From: an uncultured Clostridia bacterium
Lineage (GTDB): Bacteria > Bacillota > Clostridia > TANB77 > CAG-508
Length of the DNA stretch: 64,000 bases
Direction of reading: 5' to 3'
Assembly: GCA_934140005.1 (NCBI GenBank)
Contig: CAKPBB010000001.1
Span: 124,001-188,000, forward strand
Positions 38,978-46,490 of this stretch are shown one piece after another. The notes beneath the pieces were generated by a model, which saw nothing but the letters and a program-made list of their open reading frames with translations, made no database searches and was not told the origin of the DNA. A program made the position numbers and the translations under genes. Position 1 is the first letter of the stretch. Every line of letters starts with the position of its first letter.

Positions 38978-40042
38978 TTAATTAGATTGTAAAACATTAA
39001 GATCGTTTACTCGTAAAGAAAAATATGGATTTTCTTCATTTTTCTCTTTTAGAAAAATAATAAAATTGTCTGTAAAATAAAAGTAGCGTGAATTTTCATT
39101 TTCCAAATTATATTCAGATTTAATTGCACTTTCACTGATTAAATTTCCACCTTTTTCGTTTAAATTAAATTTGACATTTTGTAATGCATTTGCAATATAC
39201 ATTCCATTCGTACCTTTTATAAACTTTCCACATAATTCGTCATAATTTATTATTGTATTTACTTTTATATAGGGTATCTTTAATTCATCATCTTTTGTAA
39301 AATTTCTTTTTCCATTAAATACTTTGTTTTTTTCTATTATTTCTTTATATAAATTATCAAATGAGCTATTATTATCAGTTCGGTATAAAATAATTTCATC
39401 ATTTTGTTTAGTATTTAATTTTACTGCAAAATCATTTTTTCTATTATAAAATAAAACTTCAACATTATTAGCCATTGTTTCATCACTGGCATTATTTATT
39501 CCAAAATATTCTACTAACTCATCATAATTACCAAATTTACTTTTCTCTAATTTATCAAAAGGAGTAATAAATTCAAAGTTTTTAACCAATAATGAATATA
39601 TTGTATAGCTATTTCCTATCGTATCAAAATTAACTTCATTTAAAATTGAATTATCTTTTATACCAAATTTTTCATTAATATCCTTTAGAAGTTTTTCTCG
39701 TAACTCTGGAGAAGTTTTTTCCACACTTATATAATATGAATTTTCTGATAACATTTCTTTTGTAAATATATTCTTATTAAGTTCATTTGCAATTTTTGAA
39801 CTTTCATCTTCAAATTCAATATTTTTTCCAACTACATTTTCTTTAAATTCATTCCATGCTAGTTGAAATGTACTAATCCAAATATTATTTGTATCAGTAT
39901 CACCAATTTCACCAGTAAAAATTGGTGTCATAGTTGCTTGTCCCTTTATTTTTTCATATATTTTAACACTAGCATAAGTTATTCCAGTTAATATAATTGT
40001 GGTAGAAATCAGTATCAATAATATTTTTAATGTTTTATTCAT
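38978..40042 (-). CDS. Membrane-anchored serpin-like protein (internal start alternative)
   Basis: ATG 40042 (MNKTLKILLILIS) has AAAGGA about 9 bases upstream and could give a separate 354-aa protein. One membrane helix (residues 5-25) is followed by an extracytoplasmic region. Its C-terminal 150 residues read like a serpin: LKIPYIKVNTIINYDELCGKF, MYIANALQNVKFNLNEKGGNLISESAI, RYFYFTDNFIIFLKE. Serpins trap serine or some cysteine peptidases, and a caspase-like peptidase is encoded in the same operon. It could be the sigma regulator. Homology is inferred from pattern. Confidence 0.45.
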   Translation of the reverse strand: MNKTLKILLILISTTIILTGITYASVKIYEKIKGQATMTPIFTGEIGDTDTNNIWISTFQLAWNEFKENVVGKNIEFEDESSKIANELNKNIFTKEMLSENSYYISVEKTSPELREKLLKDINEKFGIKDNSILNEVNFDTIGNSYTIYSLLVKNFEFITPFDKLEKSKFGNYDELVEYFGINNASDETMANNVEVLFYNRKNDFAVKLNTKQNDEIILYRTDNNSSFDNLYKEIIEKNKVFNGKRNFTKDDELKIPYIKVNTIINYDELCGKFIKGTNGMYIANALQNVKFNLNEKGGNLISESAIKSEYNLENENSRYFYFTDNFIIFLKEKNEENPYFSLRVNDLNVLQSN

Positions 40043-40592
40043 ATCATCAAATCCTTTCTTTAGCAGGATTTTTCTTAATTCTTTTTTTCCTCTATGCACA
40101 AGTACTTTTGTGTTTTCAATTGTTTCTCCGAAGAATCTCTGATGTTTCTTTATATGAAAGTTCTTCAATTTTTATTAAATATATTGCATTTTTATATTTA
40201 TCATTTAACATATTAATTGCTTTTATAAGTTCTTTTTCTTTTTCTTTTTTTATTATAAAATCACTTACATCATTTTCAATTTTTTCAGACTCAAATAATG
40301 AATACTTATCATTTAATTCTGATCTTCTTTTTTCCAAATTAATATAATTATATGCTCTACTTCTAGCTATTAAATATATGTAATATTTTAAACTACAATT
40401 TTCCCTGACTTTATTTTGCAATAAATATATAAAAACTTCCTGAGTTATATCTTCAGATTTTTCATAATCTTTTATTATATTATAAATAAAATATTGTATT
40501 TTATTTTTGTATTTGTTATATAGAAGTTCAAAAGCTTCTTTTTCTCCATTTAAATATTCATTATATAATTTTGTATCTAAATCTTTCTCCAT
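38978..40592 (-). CDS. ECF sigma factor read through a CGG +1 site into a membrane serpin-like protein
   Basis: Residues 1-155 are an ECF sigma factor: region 2 (FELLYNKYKNKIQYFIYNIIKDYEKSEDITQEVFIYLLQ) and region 4 (AINMLNDKYKNAIYLIKIEELSYKETSEIL). Strict reading ends LRRNN-stop inside region 4. Skipping the C at CGG 40130-40128 gives SEIL-GETIENTKVLVHRGKKELRKILLKKGF, a normal region 4 end. No stop follows: the frame runs on into MNKTLKILL, a membrane helix and an extracytoplasmic domain to 38978. The product would be a 537-aa membrane-tethered sigma factor, unless the second part is made separately from ATG 40042. Confidence 0.6.
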
Positions 40593-40729
40593 TTTTTACC
40601 TGCTTTCAATTATATATACTTGTAACAATAAAAAAAGTTACGGTTTTTTTTATTTTATCATAATTTATCTTATATATTTATTAAAATATATAAATTGACA
40701 AAAAAAAATAACAGGTATTTCCTGCTATT

Positions 40730-40984
40730 TTATTCTTCTTTTAAAAATTCATCTAAAGGTTTATGGTATAAAATACTTAGTTTTATCAATAATTTTAAGG
40801 AGCATGTTTTTGCCTTATCATTATTTGATTCAATTCTTCTTAAATAATCATGAGACATATCCAAAATTTCCGCAACCTTCATTAATGACATACCACTTTC
40901 TTTTCTAAATTTTTTTATATTTTTGTATATGATAGGCATATAATCTTTATTTAATAATGCCATCAAATTTTCATTATCTTCCAT
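40730..40984 (-). CDS. XRE-family HTH regulator
   Basis: 84 residues from ATG 40984 (GAGGTG upstream; GTG 40990 also in frame). HTH_3 pattern: NIKKFRKESGMSLMKVAEILDMSHDYLRRIE, then LLIKLSILYHKPLDEFL. Probably a DNA-binding regulator of the adjacent operon or of the ICE. An imperfect hairpin (ATAACAGG/CCTGCTAT) lies next to its stop codon. Confidence 0.8.
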   Translation of the reverse strand: MEDNENLMALLNKDYMPIIYKNIKKFRKESGMSLMKVAEILDMSHDYLRRIESNNDKAKTCSLKLLIKLSILYHKPLDEFLKEE

Positions 40985-41165
40985 CGTCACACCTCTAATA
41001 GTATTTATTTTTTCACAAAACCAGAAAAAAATATGTAACTTATTTGTCCCATCATGATTTTTGTGATATAATTATAAATAATAATAAATTATTGGCGATT
41101 TTTGACAAGTTTTGTCGAATTACTTGAATATTAGAAAAAAAGTAATATTATAATATATATAGGTT

Positions 41166-41423
41166 TTATCTTTTTCGATAAATATCTACTCTTGATGCTA
41201 ATTTATTTGCTTGGGGATTTTCAACAAATAGCAAATAAGGATCTATATTAAGAGCTTTTGCAATATTTTCTATTGTCGGAATAGATGGACTATATTTTCC
41301 TTGTTCTATATCAGATATATAATGTGTACTTAATCCTGATTTTTCTCCTAGTAATTCTTGAGAATAATCCTGCATAAATCTATAAAATTTAACATTTTTG
41401 CGAAAAATGTCTATTAATGACAC
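41166..41423 (-). CDS. XRE-family repressor-like regulator
   Basis: 85 residues. HTH_3 pattern: FRKNVKFYRFMQDYSQELLGEKSGLSTHYISDIEQGKYSPSIPTIENIAKALNIDPYLLF. It is divergent from the receiver-like membrane gene at 41577, the usual geometry of a repressor controlling the ICE switch region. Likely keeps transfer or excision genes silent. The basic tail is short. Confidence 0.8.
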   Translation of the reverse strand: MSLIDIFRKNVKFYRFMQDYSQELLGEKSGLSTHYISDIEQGKYSPSIPTIENIAKALNIDPYLLFVENPQANKLASRVDIYRKR

Positions 41424-41576
41424 TATATATCACCACTCTTTCATACCATTTTATTTATTATGGTATAATTTTGTTGTAATATACACAATGAAGTATATAG
41501 CCCAAACCTTTTGTATTTTATAAATTGTCTTAATTTTTCAATATTTTTATTAAAATTTTTAGAAAGGATGGGTAAT

Positions 41577-42200
41577 ATGGTATTTTTAGTTTTTTTAAGT
41601 TTAATTTTCTTAATTGTTATAGTTTTACTAATAGATGGCATTATTAGAAAGAATAAGGTTATAGAAAAACAGCAGAGCAATATTCTAGAAAAAGAGAAGC
41701 AAAAAAATTTTCTTAAAAACGAAATAAAAAGATTAGAAAAGCAAACACAAATATTAGAAGAAAAAGAATTTGATTATTTAATTCAAAATCCATTATCTAT
41801 AAATAATGAATCAAAATCATATAATGGATTATATAAAGGAAAAAAAGCCTTAATAGGTAATTATGACAGCTTTTCATCTAAACAAACTCGTAATATGCTA
41901 ATGCTATTTGGTATATCAGTAGATATTGTTACTACTGGCATTGATATATTTGAAAGAATAAAAAATGGATATCAGTATGATATTATTTTTACTAACAATA
42001 TTTATCAAATAGGTTATACAGGTCCAGAATTATTACATAAATTAAGAGCATTAGAAAATTTTAATACACCTGTTGTTATACATACTATATCTCGAAATGC
42101 CAGAACACATTTTGTTGACGATATTGGCTTTGATGAATATTTGGAAAAACCAATTAAATATTCAGATCTTGAAAAAGTGTTAAATAAATTTTTAAACTAA
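41577..42200 (+). CDS. Membrane-tethered pseudo-receiver protein
   Basis: ATG 41577 chosen (AAAGGA at 7-bp spacing; in-frame ATG 41568 overlaps that site). One N-terminal membrane helix, a coiled coil (about 25-65) and a receiver-like domain: KALIGNYDSFSSKQTRNML, YDIIFTNNIYQIGYTGPELLHKLR, VVIHTISRN, DEYLEKPI. The phospho-acceptor Asp position holds Asn (TNN), so phosphorylation is unlikely. Thr/Ser and Lys-Pro motifs remain. It may sense a protein partner and signal to the ICE control genes. Confidence 0.55.
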   Translation: MVFLVFLSLIFLIVIVLLIDGIIRKNKVIEKQQSNILEKEKQKNFLKNEIKRLEKQTQILEEKEFDYLIQNPLSINNESKSYNGLYKGKKALIGNYDSFSSKQTRNMLMLFGISVDIVTTGIDIFERIKNGYQYDIIFTNNIYQIGYTGPELLHKLRALENFNTPVVIHTISRNARTHFVDDIGFDEYLEKPIKYSDLEKVLNKFLN

Positions 42201-42217
42201 TTTAGAAAAAAGTAATT

Positions 42218-42247
42218 AAAGGTATTCATTTCTGAATACTTTTTTTA
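42218..42247 (+). terminator. Terminator after the pseudo-receiver gene
   Basis: AAAGGTATTCA / TGAATACTTT stem followed by a run of T. Confidence 0.8.
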
Positions 42248-42493
42248 TTTATAATATTCAAATGTATATAATACTACATTTTTTGTTAAAAATTCCTATA
42301 AAATACAAAATTTTTTATTATTACATATCATTTTCGACAACTTTCGCACACTTACGATAGTATAATTCTCCCAGGGCTTAATAAACCTGTTTGAGAGAAT
42401 ACTTGCAAAAGAGTTAAAGTTTGTTAAATTTACAAATGAAGCAATTATTTAAAAACATTTTTATTAAGCTTTTTTTGATGAAATTTTTTTTGA

Positions 42494-42564
42494 AAGGAGG
42501 TTTTTATTTTTAGTGTTCACTTAACACAGGTTGTTAGGCCCAAATTTTAATTTGGGAGGAACAC
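42494..42564 (+). promoter_or_regulatory. Structured leader masking the ribosome site of the sigma-like gene
   Basis: AAAGGAGG at 42494-42501 precedes only a very short frame. Hairpin GTGTT/AACAC (42513-42527) competes with a long-range pairing GTGTTC/GAACAC (42513-42518 with 42559-42564). The palindrome 42539-42556 (CCCAAATT/AATTTGGG) covers GGGAGG, the ribosome site for ATG 42567. Alternative folds suggest translational or attenuation control. Confidence 0.5.
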
Positions 42565-42566
42565 TT

Positions 42567-42968
42567 ATGGAAAATAAGAATTACAAAGATGAACAATTTG
42601 ATAGTTTTTTAACAAAAACTATTATATTATCTTCAAAAAGATATTTCAAAAAAGAAATTAATACTAATAGAAAGGAGCAAATAATTTTTGATGATCAAAA
42701 TTACTCTGCCTTTATACAAGGCTTTTTTGACTCTCAAAATCCTAATTTTGAGTCTACTATCGATTTATCTCTTTCTGTAAAAGAGGCCTTAAAATCACTG
42801 TCTGCTATTGAGCAATCAGTGATTTTTTTGCTATTTAATGAGGATTTATCTCAAAAAGAAGCTGCACAAATTCTTGAAATATATTCAAAAACTGTTAGCA
42901 AAATAAAAATTAGAGCAATAGATAAATTAAAAAAATATTTCAAGGAGGATTTTGAAAATGAAAGATAA
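42567..42968 (+). CDS. Sigma-70 region-4-type regulator (Tn916 Orf7-like)
   Basis: ATG 42567, RBS GGGAGG; 133 residues. The C-terminal half is a sigma region 4 helix-turn-helix: VKEALKSLSAIEQSVIFLLFNEDLSQKEAAQILEIYSKTVSKIKIRAIDKLKKYF. The N-terminal half lacks a clear region 2. Small sigma-like proteins of this kind sit in the control region of Tn916-type elements, followed by an HTH protein exactly as here. Likely activates ICE transfer genes. Confidence 0.75.
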   Translation: MENKNYKDEQFDSFLTKTIILSSKRYFKKEINTNRKEQIIFDDQNYSAFIQGFFDSQNPNFESTIDLSLSVKEALKSLSAIEQSVIFLLFNEDLSQKEAAQILEIYSKTVSKIKIRAIDKLKKYFKEDFENER

Positions 42969-43137
42969 AAATATATATGAATTAGGAATATTAGCACAAA
43001 AAGGTAATGAAATGGCCATGTTAGAGATAATAGATAGAAAGAAACCTTTACTCAAAAAATATAGTTTTGGTGATGAGGATAGATACCAATATTTAATACT
43101 AAAACTAATTGAAGGAATAAAAAATTATAAATTTTAA
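42958..43137 (+). CDS. HTH protein paired with the sigma-like gene (Tn916 Orf8-like)
   Basis: ATG 42958 follows CAAGGAGG; 59 residues. NIYELGILAQKGNEMAMLEIIDRKKPLLKKYSF...YLILKLIEGIKNY matches the small helix-turn-helix proteins encoded next to the sigma-like gene of Tn916-type elements. These resemble the start of sigma region 2. The start overlaps the sigma-like gene by 11 bases, so co-translation is likely. Confidence 0.7.
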   Translation: MKDKNIYELGILAQKGNEMAMLEIIDRKKPLLKKYSFGDEDRYQYLILKLIEGIKNYKF

Positions 43138-43173
43138 AATTTAGGAGAGAATTTTTAAAAGATAATTAAGGTT

Positions 43174-43250
43174 TATATAGTGAAGGGCAAATTTTAAGAA
43201 AGCACTATATAAAAAGACAGATAGGACTAGCTCTTATCTGTCTTTGTCTT
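43174..43250 (+). promoter_or_regulatory. Two-hairpin attenuator
   Basis: Hairpin A: TATATAGTG/CACTATATA (43174-43211), whose loop contains AGGGCAAATTTTAAGAAAG. Hairpin B: AAAGACAGATA/TATCTGTCTTT (43213-43245) followed by a T-rich tract, a good terminator. Its place just after the sigma-like/HTH genes suggests transcriptional attenuation of the downstream excision genes. Confidence 0.55.
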
Positions 43251-43273
43251 ATTTTATGGAAAGGAGATTTAAG

Positions 43274-43444
43274 ATGTTTTTTAAATTTGTATTATTAGGA
43301 ATATGTCTAACTTTTATACTATTCTTTATAGATGTATTGCTACCTAAAATTAAACTTAAAATAAAATTTCATAAAGAATTAAAACAAAAAAAGCAAAAGC
43401 AAGAAGCATTTAGAAAAATGATGAAAGAATTAGAGATAAAATAA
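43274..43444 (+). CDS. Small single-TM protein
   Basis: 56 residues from ATG 43274 (GGAAAGGAG upstream). One N-terminal membrane helix (FVLLGICLTFILFFIDVLL) and a basic Lys/Gln-rich cytoplasmic helix. It lies just after the attenuator in the ICE control region. Function unknown. Confidence 0.55.
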   Translation: MFFKFVLLGICLTFILFFIDVLLPKIKLKIKFHKELKQKKQKQEAFRKMMKELEIK

Positions 43445-43506
43445 TTTCTCTAATAGCCTTGCTATATCTAAAATGTGTCGACAAAAAATTAACCACGGGT
43501 GATTAA

Positions 43507-43929
43507 ATGGAAAATTCAAAAGATTTAATTATAAATTATTTCTTTAATGAGCATCTAAAAGTAAAAGAAATTGCAGAAATAATACATACATCTTCTAGTT
43601 ATATTACAAAAATAATTAAGCAAGACAAAAGATACACTAAGGAAAAAGAATACCGAAATAATAAGTCAAAAGAAAAAAGAAAAAAAGATCAGAATAGATT
43701 TATAAAAAACAAAAGAGAACAAAAAAGAATAGATGATAATTTTGCTTTTGTGGAAGAACAACATAGACAAGCATCTTTGGAACTTTCAAAATCAAAATAT
43801 CTAAGTAATGAAAGTTATAGAAAGTGGAATGCTAGTGCTTATAAATATAACCCTTCTAAACATAGGTACGAATTTGACGAAAATCTTGGTCGTTCTGCGG
43901 ATATACCTAAATATATAAAGGAAAGGTAA
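43507..43929 (+). CDS. HTH protein with basic linker
   Basis: 140 residues. The N-terminal helix-turn-helix (NEHLKVKEIAEIIHTSSSYITKIIKQD) is followed by a very basic Lys/Arg-rich segment (about 45-80) and a conserved-looking tail (SNESYRKWNASAYKYNPSKHRYEF). A DNA-binding regulator of the excision region is likely. Upstream ribosome site is weak (ACGGGTGATT). Confidence 0.55.
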   Translation: MENSKDLIINYFFNEHLKVKEIAEIIHTSSSYITKIIKQDKRYTKEKEYRNNKSKEKRKKDQNRFIKNKREQKRIDDNFAFVEEQHRQASLELSKSKYLSNESYRKWNASAYKYNPSKHRYEFDENLGRSADIPKYIKER

Positions 43930-43936
43930 ATAAAAT

Positions 43937-44182
43937 ATGGAACAAAAATTATTAAAAATATTTAAACTTGCTGATAAATTAAATACAAAACAGAGCAAAG
44001 TTTATGCAGAAATAAATTATTCTGCAAATGATTCGCAAAAATTAGAAATTATTATAAGGTCAAAAAAGAATTATTCATATATTGAAAAATGCGAAATTAC
44101 TATAACAGAAGATTCTGAAATCAAATGGGATAATGTTATTACACTTTTTGAAACTTTTGTTGGAGGTGTATCTTATGAATAA
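43937..44182 (+). CDS. Hypothetical small protein
   Basis: 81 residues, soluble (LLKIFKLADKLNTKQSKVYAEINYSANDSQKLEIIIR...), probably alpha/beta. It overlaps the next gene by 8 bases, supporting a co-translated set leading to xis-int. No family recognised. Confidence 0.5.
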   Translation: MEQKLLKIFKLADKLNTKQSKVYAEINYSANDSQKLEIIIRSKKNYSYIEKCEITITEDSEIKWDNVITLFETFVGGVSYE

Positions 44183-44396
44183 AAAAGAGGCAGTTGCTTA
44201 TGGTCAAATAGCTTTTGAAAGCATGATGCATTCTGGCTTTAAAGGTGAATTAAGTGTTACTAATTTCGGTATAGAAATGAAACAAGCATTTAAAATGTAT
44301 CCAAGAAATATTGTATTAGAAATTGCCGAAAGTAAAATTTATGCAGAAAAAAAATTACAAGATTTAAAAAATGGATGTGATATCAATGGACGATAA
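44175..44396 (+). CDS. Hypothetical small protein upstream of xis
   Basis: ATG 44175 follows TGGAGGTG; 73 residues (NKKEAVAYGQIAFESMMHSGFKGELSVTNFGIEMKQAFKMYPRN). Helical and soluble. It overlaps the xis-like gene. Similar small ORFs precede xis in Tn916-type elements. Function unknown. Confidence 0.5.
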   Translation: MNKKEAVAYGQIAFESMMHSGFKGELSVTNFGIEMKQAFKMYPRNIVLEIAESKIYAEKKLQDLKNGCDINGR

Positions 44397-44583
44397 CAAT
44401 GAATGCTTAGGCATTAGTATTGATGAAGCATGTAAATTACTTGGAATAGGTAGAAATTTGATGCTAAAATTAGTACATGTACAAGGATTTCCAGCAATAA
44501 TTTTTAAAAGAAAAATTATTATAAATAAAAATTTATTGCCAAAATGGTTTGATGAAAACTGTGGAAAATATGGGCATTATTGA
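44386..44583 (+). CDS. xis: Excisionase (Xis-like)
   Basis: About 65 residues. LGISIDEACKLLGIGRNLMLKLVHVQGFPAIIFKRKIIINKNLLPKWFDENC matches the winged-helix excisionase family (Tn916 Xis type). ATG 44386 is preferred; the longer start at 44371 has no better ribosome site. It stands directly upstream of the integrase, as expected for the DNA-bending protein that promotes excision. Confidence 0.8.
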   Translation: MDDNNECLGISIDEACKLLGIGRNLMLKLVHVQGFPAIIFKRKIIINKNLLPKWFDENCGKYGHY

Positions 44584-44607
44584 ACTGAAAAAATTTTTTC
44601 GGTTCAA
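44580..44607 (+). terminator. Inverted repeat between xis and int
   Basis: TTGAACTGAAAAAA / TTTTTTCGGTTCAA, a near-perfect palindrome at the xis stop codon. It can act as a terminator or reduce int expression from upstream transcripts. Confidence 0.6.
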
Positions 44608-44701
44608 CATTGCTTATTTTTTATATTTATTATAGAATATTGATGAATTTATAGTATCAAATTTATCAATATTCTCAAAACCTCTAAAGGGAGGATATTG
44701 A

Positions 44702-46393
44702 ATGGAAAAAATACTTTGTAATACCACTAATACTATGCAAAAAATGGATACACCTACAAAAGAAAAAATTAGTGGGGCAACTTTTTATCGTGTAAAATTA
44801 TTTGATAGAGCAAATAGACATGATGCTAGAATTTCTTTGCCAATTTTTAAAACAGGAGTAAATCCTAGATTAAGTGCAAGTTCTTCTACCTCAAAAGAAG
44901 AAGCAGTATTAAAATTACTGGAAAAAATTAAGGCAGCATTAATTAATGGAATTAATGAAAAAACAGTAAGTGCTAATAATTTGTTTTTTATTTTTGATAA
45001 CATTTCAACATCATTACATGATTTAGGAATACAAACAACCTTAATTTTAACACAATTTCATAATATTGTTTCATGCATATATGGATATTTGAACACAAAT
45101 ATTATTGCACCAGTTGCTCCTCAAGTAACGGATGCTGTTTTAAGTAATAATCAAATTGCTAATACAGATCTATATGTTTCAAACGCAAATAACCAAATAC
45201 AACCTGATAAAGATTTACGCGAAATATTATCTTTCCAACAGGTTGCAATAAAATGGTTTAATTATAAGAAAAAATTTACAATAAAAACAGAGGAAAATCT
45301 AAAACCTTTAAGTAAAAAAACTCTATCGGGTTATAATAAAATAATGAATTTAATCTTGATTCCTTATTTTGCTAATAATATAAATATAAATTCTTTAAGC
45401 AATGATGATTTAAATAATTGTATAAAATCAACGAATGGTACTAGGCAAAAGGAAAGTGCACAAATAGTTTTAAAAATGATTATCGACTATGCTAGGGATC
45501 AAAACTATATAAATTCATTAAGAACAATTAACAAACCTCAAAAAGCACCTCAAAATTCAATGTTACAAATAGAAGGTCATGATTTTGTATATATAGAATC
45601 AAGTAGGCAAGAACATTGGTTAGATTGTTTTGAATATGCAGGAACAGATATTGCATATTTGTTTGAAGGAATGTTGTTAGAAGGTCTTAGGCCAGAAGAA
45701 GCCTGTGGACTTTGTTGGGATTCAATAGTAGATGATGACAATTATTTTATTATAAATACTGCTTTCAAAGATTTTCCAATATATAATGAAGATGCTGAAA
45801 TTATAGGTCATGTTAGAGAATATGATAAGTTAAAAACAGACACAAGTTATAGAAAAATACCAATACATCCTAGATATAAAGATATATTAGTAGAACATAA
45901 AAAAAATCAAAAAAAGCTATTTAAAAAAATTAATTTAAAATGGAGTGAAAAAACACCAATATTTTTAAATAGATATCACAAGCCATATGTTCCTGAAAAT
46001 CTTTCAAAAGCTTTAAGATCTTTTAGAAATAAGTATAATCTTGAATACCTTACACCTTATGGATTGCGACATTCTTTTGCTACATTTATGTCTGAAAAAG
46101 GTATGAGAGATATTGTTTTAATGAAATTGATGGGACATGCAGACTTTAGAACAACTGAAAAATACTATATTTTTGTATCTGATGAAAGAAAGAAAAAAGA
46201 ATATGAACAAGCATGGGGATTAACTCCAACAACAAATGATGATATAGAAAACATTGATTGCTCTAATATTCAAAATAATAATGATAACAATATTGATATG
46301 AACATGATGGCAAAAGAATTTGAACAATTGCAAAAAATATGGATGCAAACTCTTGCAATATTTGTAATGGCACAAAAAAATAATACCATTTAA
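44702..46393 (+). CDS. int: Tyrosine integrase of the ICE
   Basis: 563 residues, longer than the usual ~400. An N-terminal arm-binding AP2-like domain (about 25-85), an extra ~90-residue stretch, a core-binding domain (about 172-275) and a catalytic domain: Arg in EGLRPEEACGL (about 330), TPYGLRHSFAT (about 455), LMGHADFRTTEKYY with the catalytic Tyr near 490. It reads toward the adjacent attR. Box II starts YGLRH, not HxLRH. ATG with AAAGGGAGG upstream. It should cut the tRNA-Lys anticodon-region core; nearby repeats are probable arm sites. Confidence 0.9.
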   Translation: MEKILCNTTNTMQKMDTPTKEKISGATFYRVKLFDRANRHDARISLPIFKTGVNPRLSASSSTSKEEAVLKLLEKIKAALINGINEKTVSANNLFFIFDNISTSLHDLGIQTTLILTQFHNIVSCIYGYLNTNIIAPVAPQVTDAVLSNNQIANTDLYVSNANNQIQPDKDLREILSFQQVAIKWFNYKKKFTIKTEENLKPLSKKTLSGYNKIMNLILIPYFANNININSLSNDDLNNCIKSTNGTRQKESAQIVLKMIIDYARDQNYINSLRTINKPQKAPQNSMLQIEGHDFVYIESSRQEHWLDCFEYAGTDIAYLFEGMLLEGLRPEEACGLCWDSIVDDDNYFIINTAFKDFPIYNEDAEIIGHVREYDKLKTDTSYRKIPIHPRYKDILVEHKKNQKKLFKKINLKWSEKTPIFLNRYHKPYVPENLSKALRSFRNKYNLEYLTPYGLRHSFATFMSEKGMRDIVLMKLMGHADFRTTEKYYIFVSDERKKKEYEQAWGLTPTTNDDIENIDCSNIQNNNDNNIDMNMMAKEFEQLQKIWMQTLAIFVMAQKNNTI

Positions 46394-46404
46394 GGTATTA
46401 TTTT
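46377..46404. terminator. Terminator shared by int and tRNA-Lys
   Basis: AAAATAATACC / GGTATTATTTT stem spanning the int stop codon and reaching the tRNA CCA end; bidirectional. Confidence 0.75.
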
Positions 46405-46479
46405 GGTGCATCACCGGGGAATCGAACCCCGAACCTCCAGATTAAGAGTCTGTTGCTCTGCCAATTGAGCTAGTGATGC
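46404..46479 (-). tRNA. tRNA-Lys(CTT) carried by the ICE
   Basis: Complete 76-nt tRNA with encoded CCA. The acceptor stem GCATCAC/GTGATGC pairs 7/7, the D arm is GCTC...GAGC, the anticodon loop is CTCTTAA (anticodon CTT), and the T arm is CGGGG-TTCGATT-CCCCG. Only the outermost anticodon-stem pair is mismatched. It lies inside the element, between int and attR, and differs clearly from the host tRNA-Lys split by integration. It probably supplies the lost AAG-decoding function. Confidence 0.9.
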
Positions 46480-46490
46480 ATGTAAAAAAA

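Noticed and set aside
3075..40130. Ordinary pseudogene decay as the explanation of the split genes
   Set aside because: Decay should give mixed stops, deletions and shifts in both directions. Only one lesion type is seen, always before a Gly codon. An artefact of sequencing cannot be excluded without reads, but one limited to in-frame Gly positions would be odd.
46404..46479. The complete tRNA-Lys as the interrupted host target
   Set aside because: Its acceptor strand GCATCAC does not pair with the 3' half at attL (ATGGTGC); the fragment at 46701-46741 does, so this tRNA belongs to the element.
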